From Armillaria gallica (taxonomy: Eukaryota; Basidiomycota; Agaricomycetes; Agaricales; Physalacriaceae), in assembly GCA_037576215.1 (NCBI GenBank), contig JBANDB010000008.1, positions 2,232,001 to 2,296,000 of the forward strand: DNA of 64,000 nucleotides. The letters are read 5' to 3'. The position numbers and the translations under genes are program-made. The notes under the pieces were generated by a model, which was given only the letters and a program-made list of their open reading frames with translations, made no database searches and was not told the origin of the DNA. Below are positions 34,901 to 49,830 of the stretch, piece after piece. Numbering within the stretch: the stretch's first letter is position 1; every line of letters begins with the position of its first letter.

Positions 34901-35094
34901 TGGATATGCTTTCCGCCCTAGGGGACAGAGCTGCACAGCGTCATGCTTTGTGCGAGGCCTTTGATTGGGTATTCGGGACCATCATGGGAACTTGCACACC
35001 ACCCCCTGTGCCGGAGGAAAGTTCTCACAAACGAGGTGGTGATGGACTTGACGCAGAGGCATCGGTGTTGAAGAGAGCAAGAGTTGTCTGTTAG
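31948..35094 (+). CDS. Protein related to the C-terminal part of basidiomycete 2OG-Fe(II) oxygenase-like proteins
   Basis: Large multi-exon gene; exons join in frame from ATG 31948 (a 42-nt first exon) to TAG at 35092-35094, giving roughly 870 aa. It contains in order: HLILKNFFASWNHFTAPSLR, LMGSDRATLACLQPLAAAFG, GFELYLAEVEYAAD, an acidic Gly/Tyr linker, GKIDSGEPTKKKF, TLILIVPKWSDIEITTGDIF, helical repeats including IPASWCKLKDL and KADEVDWMC, and a terminal FAQQKQTGLDMLSALGDRAA block. This order matches what I know of the region following the prolyl-4-hydroxylase-like domain in large mushroom proteins. The catalytic domain itself (HxD...H) is not present. No membrane segment or signal peptide. 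Function unknown; the family assignment is from memory and moderately secure. Confidence 0.65.
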
Positions 35095-35470
35095 TTATAA
35101 TACCCCTAAATCTGTGGCTGGACGACTTTCATTCAACCTATCGTCGTTCCCTAATGTGCATTGGGGTATCGTTTACTGTCTGCATCTTAGCGAGTGCCTC
35201 AGTGTTCGATATACATGTTCTTAAGTCGACACTTATCCTTGGCAACGTTGAACCCTCGGAGAGAAACGTAAGATGGGATCTGAAAAAAGGTATAGAGTAC
35301 TAGTACTTGGTTTGATACCTATAGGAAACGAGATTGAGCCAGCGGAGAATCATCGGTATCACCTTGGTATATTACGATGATATCATTTTTAGACAACGTA
35401 CAGGTGATCGCTCGACGATATTATCTAGATTCGACCATGTCGTTCCCATATTCCATCTTCTCCTCGAACC
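35095..35470. other. Intergenic promoter region
   Basis: About 376 bases between the preceding gene's stop and the beta-mannosidase start, with no supported coding frame. AT-rich around 35330-35400; the tail before 35471 is CT-rich, compatible with a transcription start area. Confidence 0.4.
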
Positions 35471-38400
35471 ATGACCACGGTCATTCGCCAGCTGAAAGAT
35501 TGGTCGTTTACCCAAATCGGAGGCGGCGAAGGTACCAAAGACGGTGAATGGCTGCAAGCAAGTCAATTTCCGACTACCGTTCACGTTGAGCTCTTGAAAC
35601 ACAAGAAGATACCTGATCCTGTACGATTATTTACATCGTGAGCCTGAAGTTAGTCATCTGATTCTTTGTTTTTACAGTTCATAGGCCTCCATGAGTGGGA
35701 TGTACAATGTAAGCAATGAAGGCGTGATACTAGAATCGTGTTAATACCGCTTCTAGGGATCGGCGAGAGCTCATGGTCCTTCAAGACCATTTTTGAAGTG
35801 ACCGAAGACGAGCTTAGAGCGCCTAACGCCGACCTTGTATTTGATGGCCTCGACACTTTTGCCAGCGTTTCTTTGGTACCTCTCATGTTACTGCTGGTTT
35901 TCAAAAATACTGAGCAGACCTGATTGTTTCTAGAACGAGAAGAAGATCCTATCGTGAGCATAACACTCTGAGACTGTTCTAATAACTCCTTACGGATGAA
36001 TCAGCACGGACAATCAGTTCACCGCATACAGAGCGTCTGTGAAGTCACACCTGAAAGTAGGCATTAATGCCTTGGTCCTTGACTTCGAGAGCGCCTTCTG
36101 CAAGGTCCGTCCGACTCATCGTGTGGTCATCAGATGCAGTTACTTAGCCGAGCTTCTTTATCCCAGGGAAGAGAAATTGAGAAGCAACACGAAAAGCTCA
36201 ACTTATGGAATGGCGACTCGAGTCGTCTTCATGTTCGCAAAGCTCAATACAAGTCAGTCTGGTTTGTGTCATAATTTCACACGTGAGCTGAGATATGGTC
36301 ATCTCTTAGTTATGGCTGGGATTGGGGTACGTTTTCCGCGAAATTAATACGAGGTCATTTGACTTCACTTATAAAGGCCCAACGCTCATGACTATCGGAC
36401 CATGGAAACCCATTTATCTCCACACATACCAAAGTCGAATAACCGACCTGGACGTCAGGACGCGTGTTTCAGAATCCTTAAGCGTCGACCTTTCCGCTAG
36501 CTTTACCTTGTCAGAGAAGACACCGGGCTTCGCATCGTTTGTACTCAAGTCATCAGATGGTTCCATTCCAGTGTCTGTTGACAAGATGCCCATGAACACC
36601 GGCCAGGGTACGGTATCGTTTCAGTTCGAACCAGGAAAGCTAGAGTTATGGTACCCCATCAAATACGGAAGACAGGCATTGTACACCGCCGAAGTTGAAA
36701 TCACCGATTCTAGTGGACATGTACTTGACCGAAGGACACAAAGGATCGCTTGTCGGCGCGTTAGTGTGGTACAAGATCCACTCGCTGATCAAGAAGGTAG
36801 AACATTTTTGTTCGAAATTAATAACATCCGTATTTTCTGTGGAGGTAAGTGGGCAGCCACTGCGGCTAAGAAGTTGTCCCCGATCTTTGTTTTCTCCTTT
36901 TTACAAAGGGTCCAACTGGATTCCGGCAGATTCTTTCTTGACAACGTGGGTACACTTCTGGACATGGTCGCAGGACGCTAACTTTTGTTAAGCATGACGC
37001 CTGAGAGATATAAGGCTTGGCTGCAACTTCTAGCCGATGGTAATCAGAACATGATTCGTGTTTGGGGAGGAGGCATATACGAGCATGACTCGTTTTATGA
37101 CACCTGCGATGGTACGTTATGTTGGAATACTTTCCATTTTAGCTCTGACACCGTCGTAGAACTCGGCAGTAAGTTGAAACGTGATAAAATTGAACACGCC
37201 CCGATAACTAAATTTACTGGGCGTCAGTCCTTGTCTGGCAAGACTTCATGTTTGGTTGTGGCCAGGTATGATTCTTGAATTAATCATTCATATAAGCTCA
37301 CGACATCATCACGATAGTACCCTGCATACGATTCTTTCCTTGAGTCTGTGAAAGAGGAAGCCGTACAGAATGTAAAGAGGCTGCGACACCACCCTTCTAT
37401 CGTTATCTTCGGTCTGTTTGGCTATTTTCTTGATCTTCCTTCGTCTGACTTCCTTCATCTATCAGCCGGAAACAATGAAGGTTGGCTTCTGTCTTCATCT
37501 TCCTGCTGTTTTCTGAGCCTGGCAAAAGACTACCAGATTGCAGAATCTCTCAATTTAGAGCTGGATTACTCAGACGAGAAATCTGACTTCCGAAAGACCA
37601 ACTTTCCTGCGCGCCATATTTATGAACGTGTATTGCCTTCCATTGTGCAACACTACTCTGACGTATACTATCATCGATCATCGCCGTATAGTGGATTCGG
37701 TAAGGATACTAGAGACCAGAAGTATGGAGATCTCCATCAGTGTATGCTTCCTTGGCGTTCGGTCCCGTATTTTTTCAACATGCTCGTTCGTAGGGAACGT
37801 TTGGCACGGGTCACAAGAGCCTTGGCACAATTGGGACATCCTTGCCGGTCGCTTCGTATCAGAATTTGGCATGTACGTTTTATGTGGTTCGATGACTGGG
37901 TAGGTAAAATAGATTTAACGTTCATTATTACAGGGAAGGGTACCCTGACCTCCGTACGGTTGATTATTGGCTTGGTGGTGACAAATCGCAACGATACCCG
38001 CAATCTAGGTGGATAATCATGTTATGCTATGTCCTTGCTAGCTCCTCACGGATCGTGTAGAGTGAATAGCAATCATAACAAGGCAGCAGGTTCTGAAAGA
38101 CGGCTAGAGGTAAGTACCGGTGTAAGGAAGCAGTAAGGAAGCTCGTTCTAACCTAGTCGGCAGCTGTACCTGGTCGAAAACTTCAAGCATTCCTTTGAAA
38201 TGGAAAGGTAAGTTGTCCGGCTGGAAGACTCATAATCCCGACTTACAACCACAGCTATGCGTATTATACACAGGTGATGCAGTCCGAAACACTCGCATCT
38301 GCATATCGACTCTGGAGGCGAAATTGGCGTGGTAAAGGAAGAGAATACACTGCGGGTGCTCTTGTGTGGCAGGTCAGTCGTCGATATCATTCCAAGCCTT

Positions 38401-39178
38401 TTTTCATTTAAGTCAATATCCATATAGCTTAATGATTGCTGGCCGACGACTTCATGGGCAATTGCAGATTATTTCCTCAGACCCAAGCCAGCATACTTCG
38501 CGGTCGCTCGAGAACTGCGGCCTTACACCGTTGGGATGACCCGTAAGGAAAAGGAAACCTACCCGGACTATCGGTCAGCTGCCAAGTTCACAATCGATAC
38601 CGTCCTGGAGATCTGGGGTACAAACAGTACACTTTTTGAAAAGAAGGCAACCCTCGATGTGACTTCCTTTGATTTACACTCCGAGTGGACCCACCATTGG
38701 TCCAAGCAGATAGTATTGGCGCCGAATTCAAGCACCGAGCTATTCCAAGGAGAAGTGCCGGGTGTACATACTAGGACAAAGTGGAGTGAGGTGCCCAGGG
38801 TCATCATCGTATCGGCTCGCCTGTTGGACGAGGAAGGGGAGGTCTTGGGAAGATACTCCAACTGGTGTGTGGTCTATTCATTAACGTGGAAATAGAGCTC
38901 TGTTTGACATCAGCCTCAGGCCGGAACCGTTCAAGTTCATTGATTTCCCGGCTCTCGAGGATGTTGGCTTGAAAGCCGAGGTTGCCCAAGACGGAGAATC
39001 CGTCACACTATCTACGAGGAAGCCCGTGAAGGGAATCGTACTCAATGTCGAAGGCGAGGATGTGAAATTCAGTGACCAGGCCATTGATCTTGTTCCTGGA
39101 GATCCACAAGTGGTGCATGCAGTGGGGCTGAAAGGTCGCGCCGTGAAGACGAGGTTCCTGGGGGACGGTTCGGCGTGA
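35471..39178 (+). CDS. GH2 beta-mannosidase
   Basis: Glycoside hydrolase family 2 enzyme that releases terminal beta-mannose from manno-oligosaccharides and glycan cores. Start MTTVIRQLKDWSFTQIGGG lacks a signal peptide, so this is likely an intracellular fungal beta-mannosidase. Conserved elements are LHEWDVQWIGESSWSFKT, LVFDGLDTFASVSL, RKAQYNYGWDWGPTL, WYPIKYGRQALYTAEV, SNWIPADSFL, MIRVWGGGIYEHDSFYDTCD, LVWQDFMFGCGQYPAY, the acid/base motif AGNNED and the nucleophile motif RFVSEFGMEGYPDL, then GALVWQLNDCWPTTSWAIAD. The C-terminal beta domain ends near GRAVKTRFLGDGSA. About 15 small introns, several splitting codons inside catalytic motifs, all restore frame by my reading. Total length is about 850-900 aa, normal for the family. 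Confidence 0.93.
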
Positions 39179-39428
39179 ATGAACGTGCATTTGTATGATC
39201 TGTAACAGTACGATTTTAAAGAAATTGACAACGATGCTATGGTACGAGTTCTTAACTTACAGGTACGAAGAATATACAACGAAAAGAAAACATATGCTGT
39301 AGTCATAAGAGTAAAAAAGGGTCTAGTAGTCCTTGCAACATGAGAGAGACATAAGAGATACATGCCATATGCATGCGACTTGAGACAGCCATCCATATTG
39401 AATGGCACGAGGGGGGCTCGAGGTGACC

Positions 39429-40208
39429 CTACATAATGACGCAACGATTGGCCGGCGGCTCGCCTTGCTTAGTCGGCGAGTGTTTTTCGATTTCCCCCAA
39501 ACAGAGATCAAAGACTTTACCTGTGAGAAGGTGAGTAGATGCGATGATAGACAGGTTGCGATACTTACCAACATTAATATTCTCCTTCGCACTAGTTTCA
39601 ACCCATACTGCATTGTTTGTCTGCGCAAGGGTCTCTCCATCCTTGGCGGGCACTTGCCTGAAGGTGACATATGTCTGCATCATTACATTGCTCATCGGGG
39701 AGGAGCACTCACCTCGTCGATAGATCGACCTTGGAGCCCACAATCACGCACGGAATCTCAGTGACCCCACAAAAGTCAACGATTTTATCATATAGAACCT
39801 GGATCATGTCGAAGGAGCTCCGTGATGTGACAGAGTAGACGAGAACATAGCCGTGAATTCCTATGGCATATTTCGAATTGAGGATAGAATACTCGTCCTA
39901 GACAGACAGCGGTGAGTTAACGAATGCGCTGGCATGATCCGACGAGGGTCGCACCTGTCCCGCAGTGTCGATGACCTCGCAATCGTACTCGGTGCCCTTG
40001 AAACTGACGCTCTTAGCAAAGGTGTTCTGGATAGTAGGATAGTAGTTTTCAACGAAACGATTTTCCACGAATTGTACAATGAGAGAGGATTTTCCTGTCG
40101 TATGGGCGTGAGGTCGGGGTCGTGGGCCCGAGCAGGAGCAGCTCACCGACTGAACGAGCGCCTAGGACAACGATCTTGCGCTTCTTGAGATTCTCAGGTG
40201 AAGACATG
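39429..40208 (-). CDS. RHEB: Rheb-family small GTPase
   Basis: Ras-like GTPase that activates TORC1 at the vacuole. Start MSSPENLKKRKIVVLGARSV at 40208. Motifs are the P-loop GARSVGKSSL, effector region ENYYPTIQNTF, switch II DTAGQDEYSILNSKYAIGIH and the G5 ETSAKEN. The G4 motif reads VGSKVDL rather than the usual NKxD (Ser in place of Asn, codon near 39730), which could alter guanine specificity or affinity. The protein ends CVIM, a prenylation CAAX box expected to be farnesylated. Five or so short exons join in frame; length about 185 aa. Convergent with the beta-mannosidase gene, with about 250 bases between stops. Confidence 0.93.
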
Positions 40209-40590
40209 GGCGGTGGTGGGAGGGAAGAAGAAATAAAGGAAAGGCAAGGAAAGGCAGCAGGGATGTGAACGGGGGAAGAAGAAAAGGCCCCTTTCTTATA
40301 TTTGTCCAGGAAAGCAGATGAAGAATTACGGTCTGTAACAAGTCCAAATTTGGAAACACCTAGCCAGGCCCAATAACTAATTCCATTGTTTCAATTTGCC
40401 TATCCTTTCAGCCAATACCGGCCCTTACAGATAATATCCGTCTGCTGACGCCACTTCAGGTCGTCGCGAGAGTAAAACAACGTAAACATGCAGCACGACC
40501 AGCGCATCACCTTGACATTATTACACCTAACACGTCCTCTTCTTCTCCCTCAGAACGACAGGATGCCAAACATCTCGCACTCAACCTCCT

Positions 40591-42314
40591 TCAGCTGCGG
40601 AAAATTTCAATAGGCAACAACGTGCGGATCGAGGGACGCACCACCATGACTACCGAGTCCTCCGTTAACATCAGATCTGTCACATTCTCCCGGATGCTCT
40701 TGGGCAGGTCCCTGGACACGACACGATACGGCTGCTTCAGACTCGAGTTGATATATCCGTCGCCATCCTTGAGAAACTTCCCATTTACCCTGACAGCGGG
40801 TGTCTCCGCGCCTACAATCTCGTAACTGCTCGTCCTCGCGCGACCTTCCTCAAGATCCTTTCGGATCGCGTATTGATTGAAATCAAGTATTCTTGCCCTG
40901 ATAAGCGTGCCGTCGATTTCGTGTGTGATAGCCCTCATCCCGTGTACGACGGAAATCCAGACATCTGAAAGCACTGACGTGGTGACCTCCGTATGGTGTG
41001 CCCATTCAGAGTGAGGTATTATCGTTTCTTGCGAATCCGTACCTGCTAGGCATCTTTCCACTATGGCCATCAAAGACGACAGTGGGACAAAGGAGGAATA
41101 ATACTCTGTTTCCGTGTCACTGACATAAGCGTCGTAGCCAATGACCAAAAGCCTGTCGTCGTGGCATGTCATAAAAAGTCCGTCGTTTTGATTCGGCTTT
41201 GCGGGGGGAGGGTCGGAGAAAAGGCGAATTTCAACGTCCACACCATCTTTCGGAAGTGGGAAGGTGAGGGCACACAGAAACGCCATGTCGTCCAACATGA
41301 CATTTGCAACGTAATCTTCTCCATCGAGGTGATACACTCTCAGATTCGGAGAGGGTTCTCCAACTATTTGCAGAGACCCTATCATTAGGATGTCTTCCGT
41401 CAAGAGGATGAAGGTTTGCAATTCCAGCATTGTCCCAGTAACACGCTAAAAAGTAATGAGCACAAAGGCACTGTTTAGCTCTGGAATGAAAGAAGTAAAA
41501 GAACCTTCTTGATGCGGCTGGTTTTCCAGTTCCATATCACAAGGATGGAGATATCGCTTTCAATCGCAGTGAAGAGAACGCCAAGGAGATCACCATATAT
41601 GCGGATATCATATAACATCTCAGATTCGTACTCCAGTGTCACGCCTTCAAGAACATGCCGATGCGCCAGTGGATGCTTGTCGCCAGACATTGTCAATATG
41701 TGTACAGGGAATAGGCAGTCATCCCTAACGCGTGCTTGCATGAATATAGTATAATCACGAAAGAGCGAGCCACATACTGCGAACGTTTAGCCTGCAAGAC
41801 CACTAGTAGATCTTGAGATCGATCCATAGAGAAATCCTCTACTTCGACGCCAACTTTGGCGCTTTCAACAGTCCACCGGTTTTTCTGGATGCCGCGGAGA
41901 GCCGAGGGTATTTGATGGAACGTAAAACCAACACCGGGGTCATGAGTGGCAAGGACATTGCCTATTAGTTCCCATGCATTCCCAGCGCATGGAATAAGTA
42001 GCAGGTCGGAATATTTAAAAGTCTGCCAGGCATTGCGATGCTGCTGGACTTTTGCAAGCAACTCTTGCGACGAGTAGCCACTGGTGTTATCTTCAAGACG
42101 ATTTATGCCGAGATGTATTTTGTATTTGAGTGAAGTTGAGCTGTCTATGATATCGAGAACCTTGCGGCAAATCTTTCACTGACCGGTCAAATATAGTAAT
42201 AGCAGCCACTGTAGGAAAACATACTTGTCTGCATCTTATAAGTGTTCTAAAGTCAAGAACAGCTAATATAAACAGTAGAACCTCTGGTGGGAGCAGCAGG
42301 AGAGACTTTTCCAT
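40591..42314 (-). CDS. F-box protein
   Basis: Putative substrate receptor of an SCF ubiquitin ligase. The N-terminus MEKSLLLLPPEVLLFILAVL continues DFRTLIRCRQICRKVLDIID, a standard F-box pattern (LPPE...L.FL....L.RC..VCR). After it comes LKYKIHLGINRLEDN, then alternating beta-strand-like segments (LLGVLFTAIESDISILVIWN, FILLTEDILMIGSLQI, LRVYHLDGEDYVANVMLDD, DGLFMTCHDDRLLVIGYDAY), consistent with a propeller-like substrate domain common in Agaricomycete F-box proteins. Introns (for example from CA/GTATGT near 41778 to an acceptor ending at about 41726) keep frame. About 480-500 aa. No specific substrate can be named. Confidence 0.85.
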
Positions 42315-42491
42315 GAATCGATGGTGATGGCGCCGGGCGGAGAGGATGATTCCGATAGGTGGCGCAGAAAATAACGGCCACGTGATGTTGGAAAGACTTT
42401 TCTGGGCGTGTTCGAACTTTAAAATTCCCACCACCTCTTCCTTACCAACCACCACCCCGTTTCTTTGCTTGCGTTACCGCTGTTGCTCACT

Positions 42492-42992
42492 ATGTCCTCC
42501 ACATCGACGCCCAACGATTCTCCCGACACTACTCCCATTCAGCCTCTCCACAATCCTTCGCTGGCCGCTCACGTCGTTTTGCCCCAAGCACCGTTAGGCA
42601 ACGTCGTGAACCAGGCGCCGGGAATGGGTGCAAAGGCATTGTTGGCAAAGAAGATGGCAAAGAGCTTGTGAGTAGTACCGGATGCCTGATCGATTGGCTA
42701 GGACTAACCTTGATGCAGAAAGCCCAATTTTATTTCACCAACAGACAATATGATGACTCCCTGCAGCCAGAAGCTGTCCGATGCTAAGAAGAAGCACTTT
42801 ACCAAGTATGTTTTCTTCTCCTTCGGCTGTTTGTGATCTTACATCGTATTCTAGGGGGGCCAAACCCATTCAATTGTTCGTTCAGAAGGAAGAGGCACAA
42901 GCGACGGTGAAGGCGAGGTCGACGAAGATATCGATACAAAGGAGCAGACCAAGATGAGGATGGATGTTGACGAGGACGAGAATCCATTCTAG
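42492..42992 (+). CDS. SPO12: Spo12-like mitotic exit protein
   Basis: Small nuclear protein of the Spo12 family, which in yeast helps release Cdc14 in the FEAR pathway of mitotic exit. Exons 42492-42667, 42719-42805 and 42855 onward. The family motif spans exons 2-3: SPTDNMMTPCSQKLSDAKKK followed by HFTKGAKPIQLF. Read literally, the last exon ends at TGA 42955-42957 with a basic tail (121 aa). One missing base near 42880 (TTCGTTCAG) would instead give an acidic tail finishing VDEDENPF at TAG 42990-42992 (133 aa). The acidic version looks more like a functional end and fits the deletion pattern seen elsewhere in this window, so I extend the feature to 42992. Confidence 0.8.
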
Positions 42993-43247
42993 ATTCGACG
43001 TTCACCATTGCATTTTTATCATCTTGATGACAGGCTGGTCCCATTTCTCATCATATATCTGGGGTGCACTTGTACGATATATTACAAGCATATCTTCACT
43101 GTTGTCTACCATGCATCTCATCATCTTGTTGTCTGTACTACCAACTGGAAATATCTTATACACGTGATTTGTTAGCTGACGCGTATCCCGGTCCGATGCG
43201 TCTATCTTTCCCTCTCACGTTCCATTCCTGCTTCAGCAGATCCAAGC

Positions 43248-44090
43248 ATGGAGCATCCCGCAGAGCAATCAGATCTGTTCGAGCAGTTTAGAGAGCAGAT
43301 AAGAGAGGCAATCATGCAGCGACTGGAGGCATTGTCTTCAGAGGGACGTCAGCTCTCTCCAAAGTATGTTTATCCCGAATTCTTTCCTTGGAAGTGAAGC
43401 TTAACTTTTACAGTCAAATCCAGGACTTGATCCACAATCTACCTCGGCTCACAGAGAAACAAGTAACAGATTTAGGACACAAGGGTTCGCAACACAAAAA
43501 GTGCTGATGTGCTCGACGCCTCATTGCCGTCCAGATTCAATGTGTCCGATATGCTTGACACCATTCGCAGCCCTGCTCGCTGAGGAAGAAATGGCAGTGG
43601 CGATGGACTCACCGGCCCTCCCAATCGAAGAACTCGGAGTGGCCCGACTTTCGCAAGAGTGGCAGTGCGGCCATTTATTCTGCAGGAGGGAGTTGAGTCC
43701 TCTCCTGATTTACAGTTTCTTTTGTTCCACGTTTGACCTCCCTTTAGCATATCTCGGTGGATCCAGGACTCGGTGAGCTTAACTTTTCGTGTCAATTCTT
43801 GGATCCAAGGCATTCATCTCATGCAGCATGATTCGTGTCCGATGTGCCGTCGGGCGCTAATGCGCCGGTCCGAAGGAGACACATCACCACCGCCATTTCC
43901 GGGCCCCCCACAAGACGATGTGAACGGGCTGGTCTTTGATCCAGAAGACCTCCCGCAGGACATACAAGAATTATTTGCACGTATGACAGCTGGAGGACCT
44001 GCTGGGTCCTTCACGCCAATGTTTATTCCTCCTAGCAGCACGGAGAGTAGACGCGATGACAGGGATGAGTATGCAGGGATGTATTCGTGA
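43248..44090 (+). CDS. RING-type E3 ubiquitin ligase-like protein
   Basis: Start MEHPAEQSDLFEQFREQIRE at 43248. A RING domain follows: CPICLTPF, a long loop (LLAEEEMAVAMDSPALPIEE), WQCGHLFCRRDISRWIQ and HDSCPMCRR, giving the C-x2-C, C-x-H-x2-C and C-x2-C spacing, with a large insertion after the first pair. The C-terminus is Pro-rich and ends EYAGMYS. The gene reads poorly as given. The frame must change near 43473-43490 (LGHK to KSADVLD), again near 43533 (LPS to DSMCPIC), and at the last junction near 43773-43812, where the intron leaves the wrong phase by one base. These resemble the one- or two-base losses seen in other genes here. A recently broken gene cannot be excluded. Confidence 0.72.
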
Positions 44091-44407
44091 GACTGAACTG
44101 TTGAGGGCAGTAGCTTATATTATGTTAACACCGTTTATACCTCCCTCGCGGCATGTTCAGTGAACTGAGCACGAAAAATGTCCTGTCCCGACGTTTTGGT
44201 ATCATGAATAAACGTACACCTCGACCACAACTAATGCTAATATATGTATATACCTACTAGTTTTAGGACTTCTACCTCACTAGGAGGAATAGGCCACGAT
44301 CGATAGCGAAAGAGGGAAGTCACACACGATAAGGGAAAGCATCTGCACTGCATAATAACGTCCGATGTATGAATCCAAGAGATAGTAGAATTATGGAAAG
44401 ATGACTT
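44091..44407. other. Intergenic region between converging genes
   Basis: About 317 bases between the RING gene stop and the chitin synthase stop. AT-rich with ATATATGTATATA-like runs around 44240, compatible with 3' UTR and polyadenylation signals. No coding frame is supported. Confidence 0.45.
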
Positions 44408-47830
<3,423 letters not shown>

Positions 47831-48440
47831 TGTTGAGGTCCGTTCGCTGCTAGAAGAGAAGGAAAGATCAACGAGCTCGGTAACAACGACGACGACGGGC
47901 GGTGGAAAGAGAACAAGGACTGGCAAAGGGCCAAGTCAGAGATTGAAATAAAGTGTTTGGCAACGGACGGAAACGAGGCGAGGTAAGGACACTGCTTTTT
48001 CGGCCCCCGATCACTCTTCCCTTAGCTGACCCTCAATAGGAATTCGAATTCATTATTATTATATTCATTCAGTGCTCCCGCACCCCTCTCCGTCTTGAAT
48101 TTCTTTTGGCTCATCCTACAACTGTATAGGCTGATTCATAGGCAAATCGCGTTGTGTATCCTGTTTAGTAGCCCAGACAAGCGCGTGCTGGACCCCGTAG
48201 AGTCCTGCACGCGTCTCTGCGGCGCCCGTTGCAACAGTACGCCGCTCGCCTGCGTCTCATGTCTTCGATTCGAACGTTGGCAAGTTCGGAATGAAGTCGC
48301 TCTCTCTCGCTTGTCGTTTGTACATGTCACGTTCCCAGCATGTACATTGCACACGTATTTTCTGTTCCGGTGGCCGGCAATCATTGTACCGGCCTACATA
48401 AAAGCGCCTTCCTGGTTACTAGCACCAGCGAGGCAGTACC
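47831..48440. other. Divergent promoter region between chitin synthase and GST-like gene
   Basis: About 610 bases, with CT- and GA-rich blocks close to both starts. One plus-strand frame (48095-48562) crosses the region but lacks family resemblance and runs into the real GST-like exon in the wrong phase, so it is probably chance. Confidence 0.45.
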
Positions 48441-49830
48441 ATGTCCCCTTCTGTAGTTTTATATCGGTCAGTTTTTCGAGCGTCTTCATCTTTCGGTGCT
48501 TAGACGCGACCGCTTCTTGTTCGGAACAGTTACAATGCTTCTCCGTTTTCAGTAAAGGTTGACAACGTCCTGTTACTCAAGAATGTACCTCATCATAAAG
48601 TCAATGTCAGTATCCCACCACCTCACAAATTCCACATATTCATGTTCCGCTCCCAATGAATCAATAGGTCGCCTCATTGTTGCCGCGACCTGAGATCACG
48701 GAACTACTTGGTCTGGGATACAGGCGCATCCCCTTGTTGGCCATCGGAAACGACGTCTACTGTGACACTAGGTTATTCATTTCACCTGTATATGTCGGTC
48801 TTTGTCCTCAATGCGCCTCTAGTTTAATCTGCTCCACTCTTGAACGAAGATTTCCCGCCACCAAAGGCTATGGGACCATATTTCCTCCGAAAAAGCAGGG
48901 CGGCAGTCCAGACACAACTCTTATCAAGATATACACCAAGAACTATGTAGACAGCGTAGTATTCCCCCTTGCACCTCCTCTCCTTCCATGGGAGAAGTTC
49001 CCGGAAGCATTCATTAAGGATCGATCATCGGTATAGTTCTCTCAATTATCTCTGTCATTCTACTAAATTCTATGTTAGATGATGGGTCCCATTTCCGTCT
49101 CTGCCATGGCGACTGCGCGCAGCAGATGCCTCAGTCTTCTATCAGTGCATCTGGTATGTCCTGTTATCCAAACGCACTAGTATAACCCTCAACTTGTCTC
49201 TATTCCGGGCCTTGGCTGAGGAACAACTCCGCGATGGCAGAGAGTGGTTATTCGACACCACCTCTCCCAGTCTTGCCGATATCGCCCTTCACGTCGTCTA
49301 TTCTTGGGTCAAGTCCTTCCGTATGCCCGAAGCTCAGGCCCTCTTTGATGAACAGAAATTTTCCTATGTCATAAAGGTCCGCTGCGCTCACCTTGATAAC
49401 GCTCTATAAATAACGCAGAATGCTAGTGGCTTTCGAGAATGACCAACCACCTTGATACTCTCAGGACGCAGTTCGATGTGCCCAGACTCAAGGGGGAAGA
49501 AGCTGCACGCGCAATTTCGGTGTCCCCCCACGAACCCTATGATATTGTCGGCTTTGATGCCGCGGATGGGGCCCGTCTCGGATTTCAACCGGGCGACCTC
49601 GTTTCCATCGCGCCAGATGATACTGGTCGGTCGCTCCACAGTTGCTCGTTACATCTATCTGACTGTCCGATATTGCAGCGAGAAAATTTCCGGCTGTTGG
49701 GAAATTAGTGGGCTTGAACTTGGAGGAGTTTGTGATCGAGACTGAAGGAAAGCTTGGTATCATTCGGTGTCACTTTCCCAGGATCGGGTACACCGCTTCT
49801 CGGCCCAAGAATTCCCAAAGCAAACTATAA
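48441..49830 (+). CDS. Glutathione S-transferase-like protein
   Basis: Start MSPSVVLYR at 48441; an intron leads to YNASPFSVKVDNVLLLKNVP, a thioredoxin-like GST N-terminal motif in which the usual catalytic Ser/Cys/Tyr region is S-P-F-S. Next come LLPRPEITELLGLGYRRIPL and LAIGNDVYCDTSLICSTLER, corresponding to the cis-Pro (IP) and the substrate-binding D/ES-type motif. The helical C-terminal domain includes EWLFDTTSPSLADIALHVVY and WLSRMTNHLDTLRTQF. A further C-terminal beta-like domain (YDIVGFDAADGARLGFQPGD, KFPAVGKLVGLNLEEFVIET) ends GYTASRPKNSQSKL. This layout matches fungal GST-like proteins with a C-terminal extension (DUF7962-like). Seven or so exons keep frame. About 330 aa. A substrate cannot be proposed. 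Confidence 0.82.

Noticed and set aside
48095..48562. 155-codon plus-strand frame upstream of the GST-like gene
   Set aside because: It overlaps the real first exons of the GST-like gene in another frame and shows no domain pattern.
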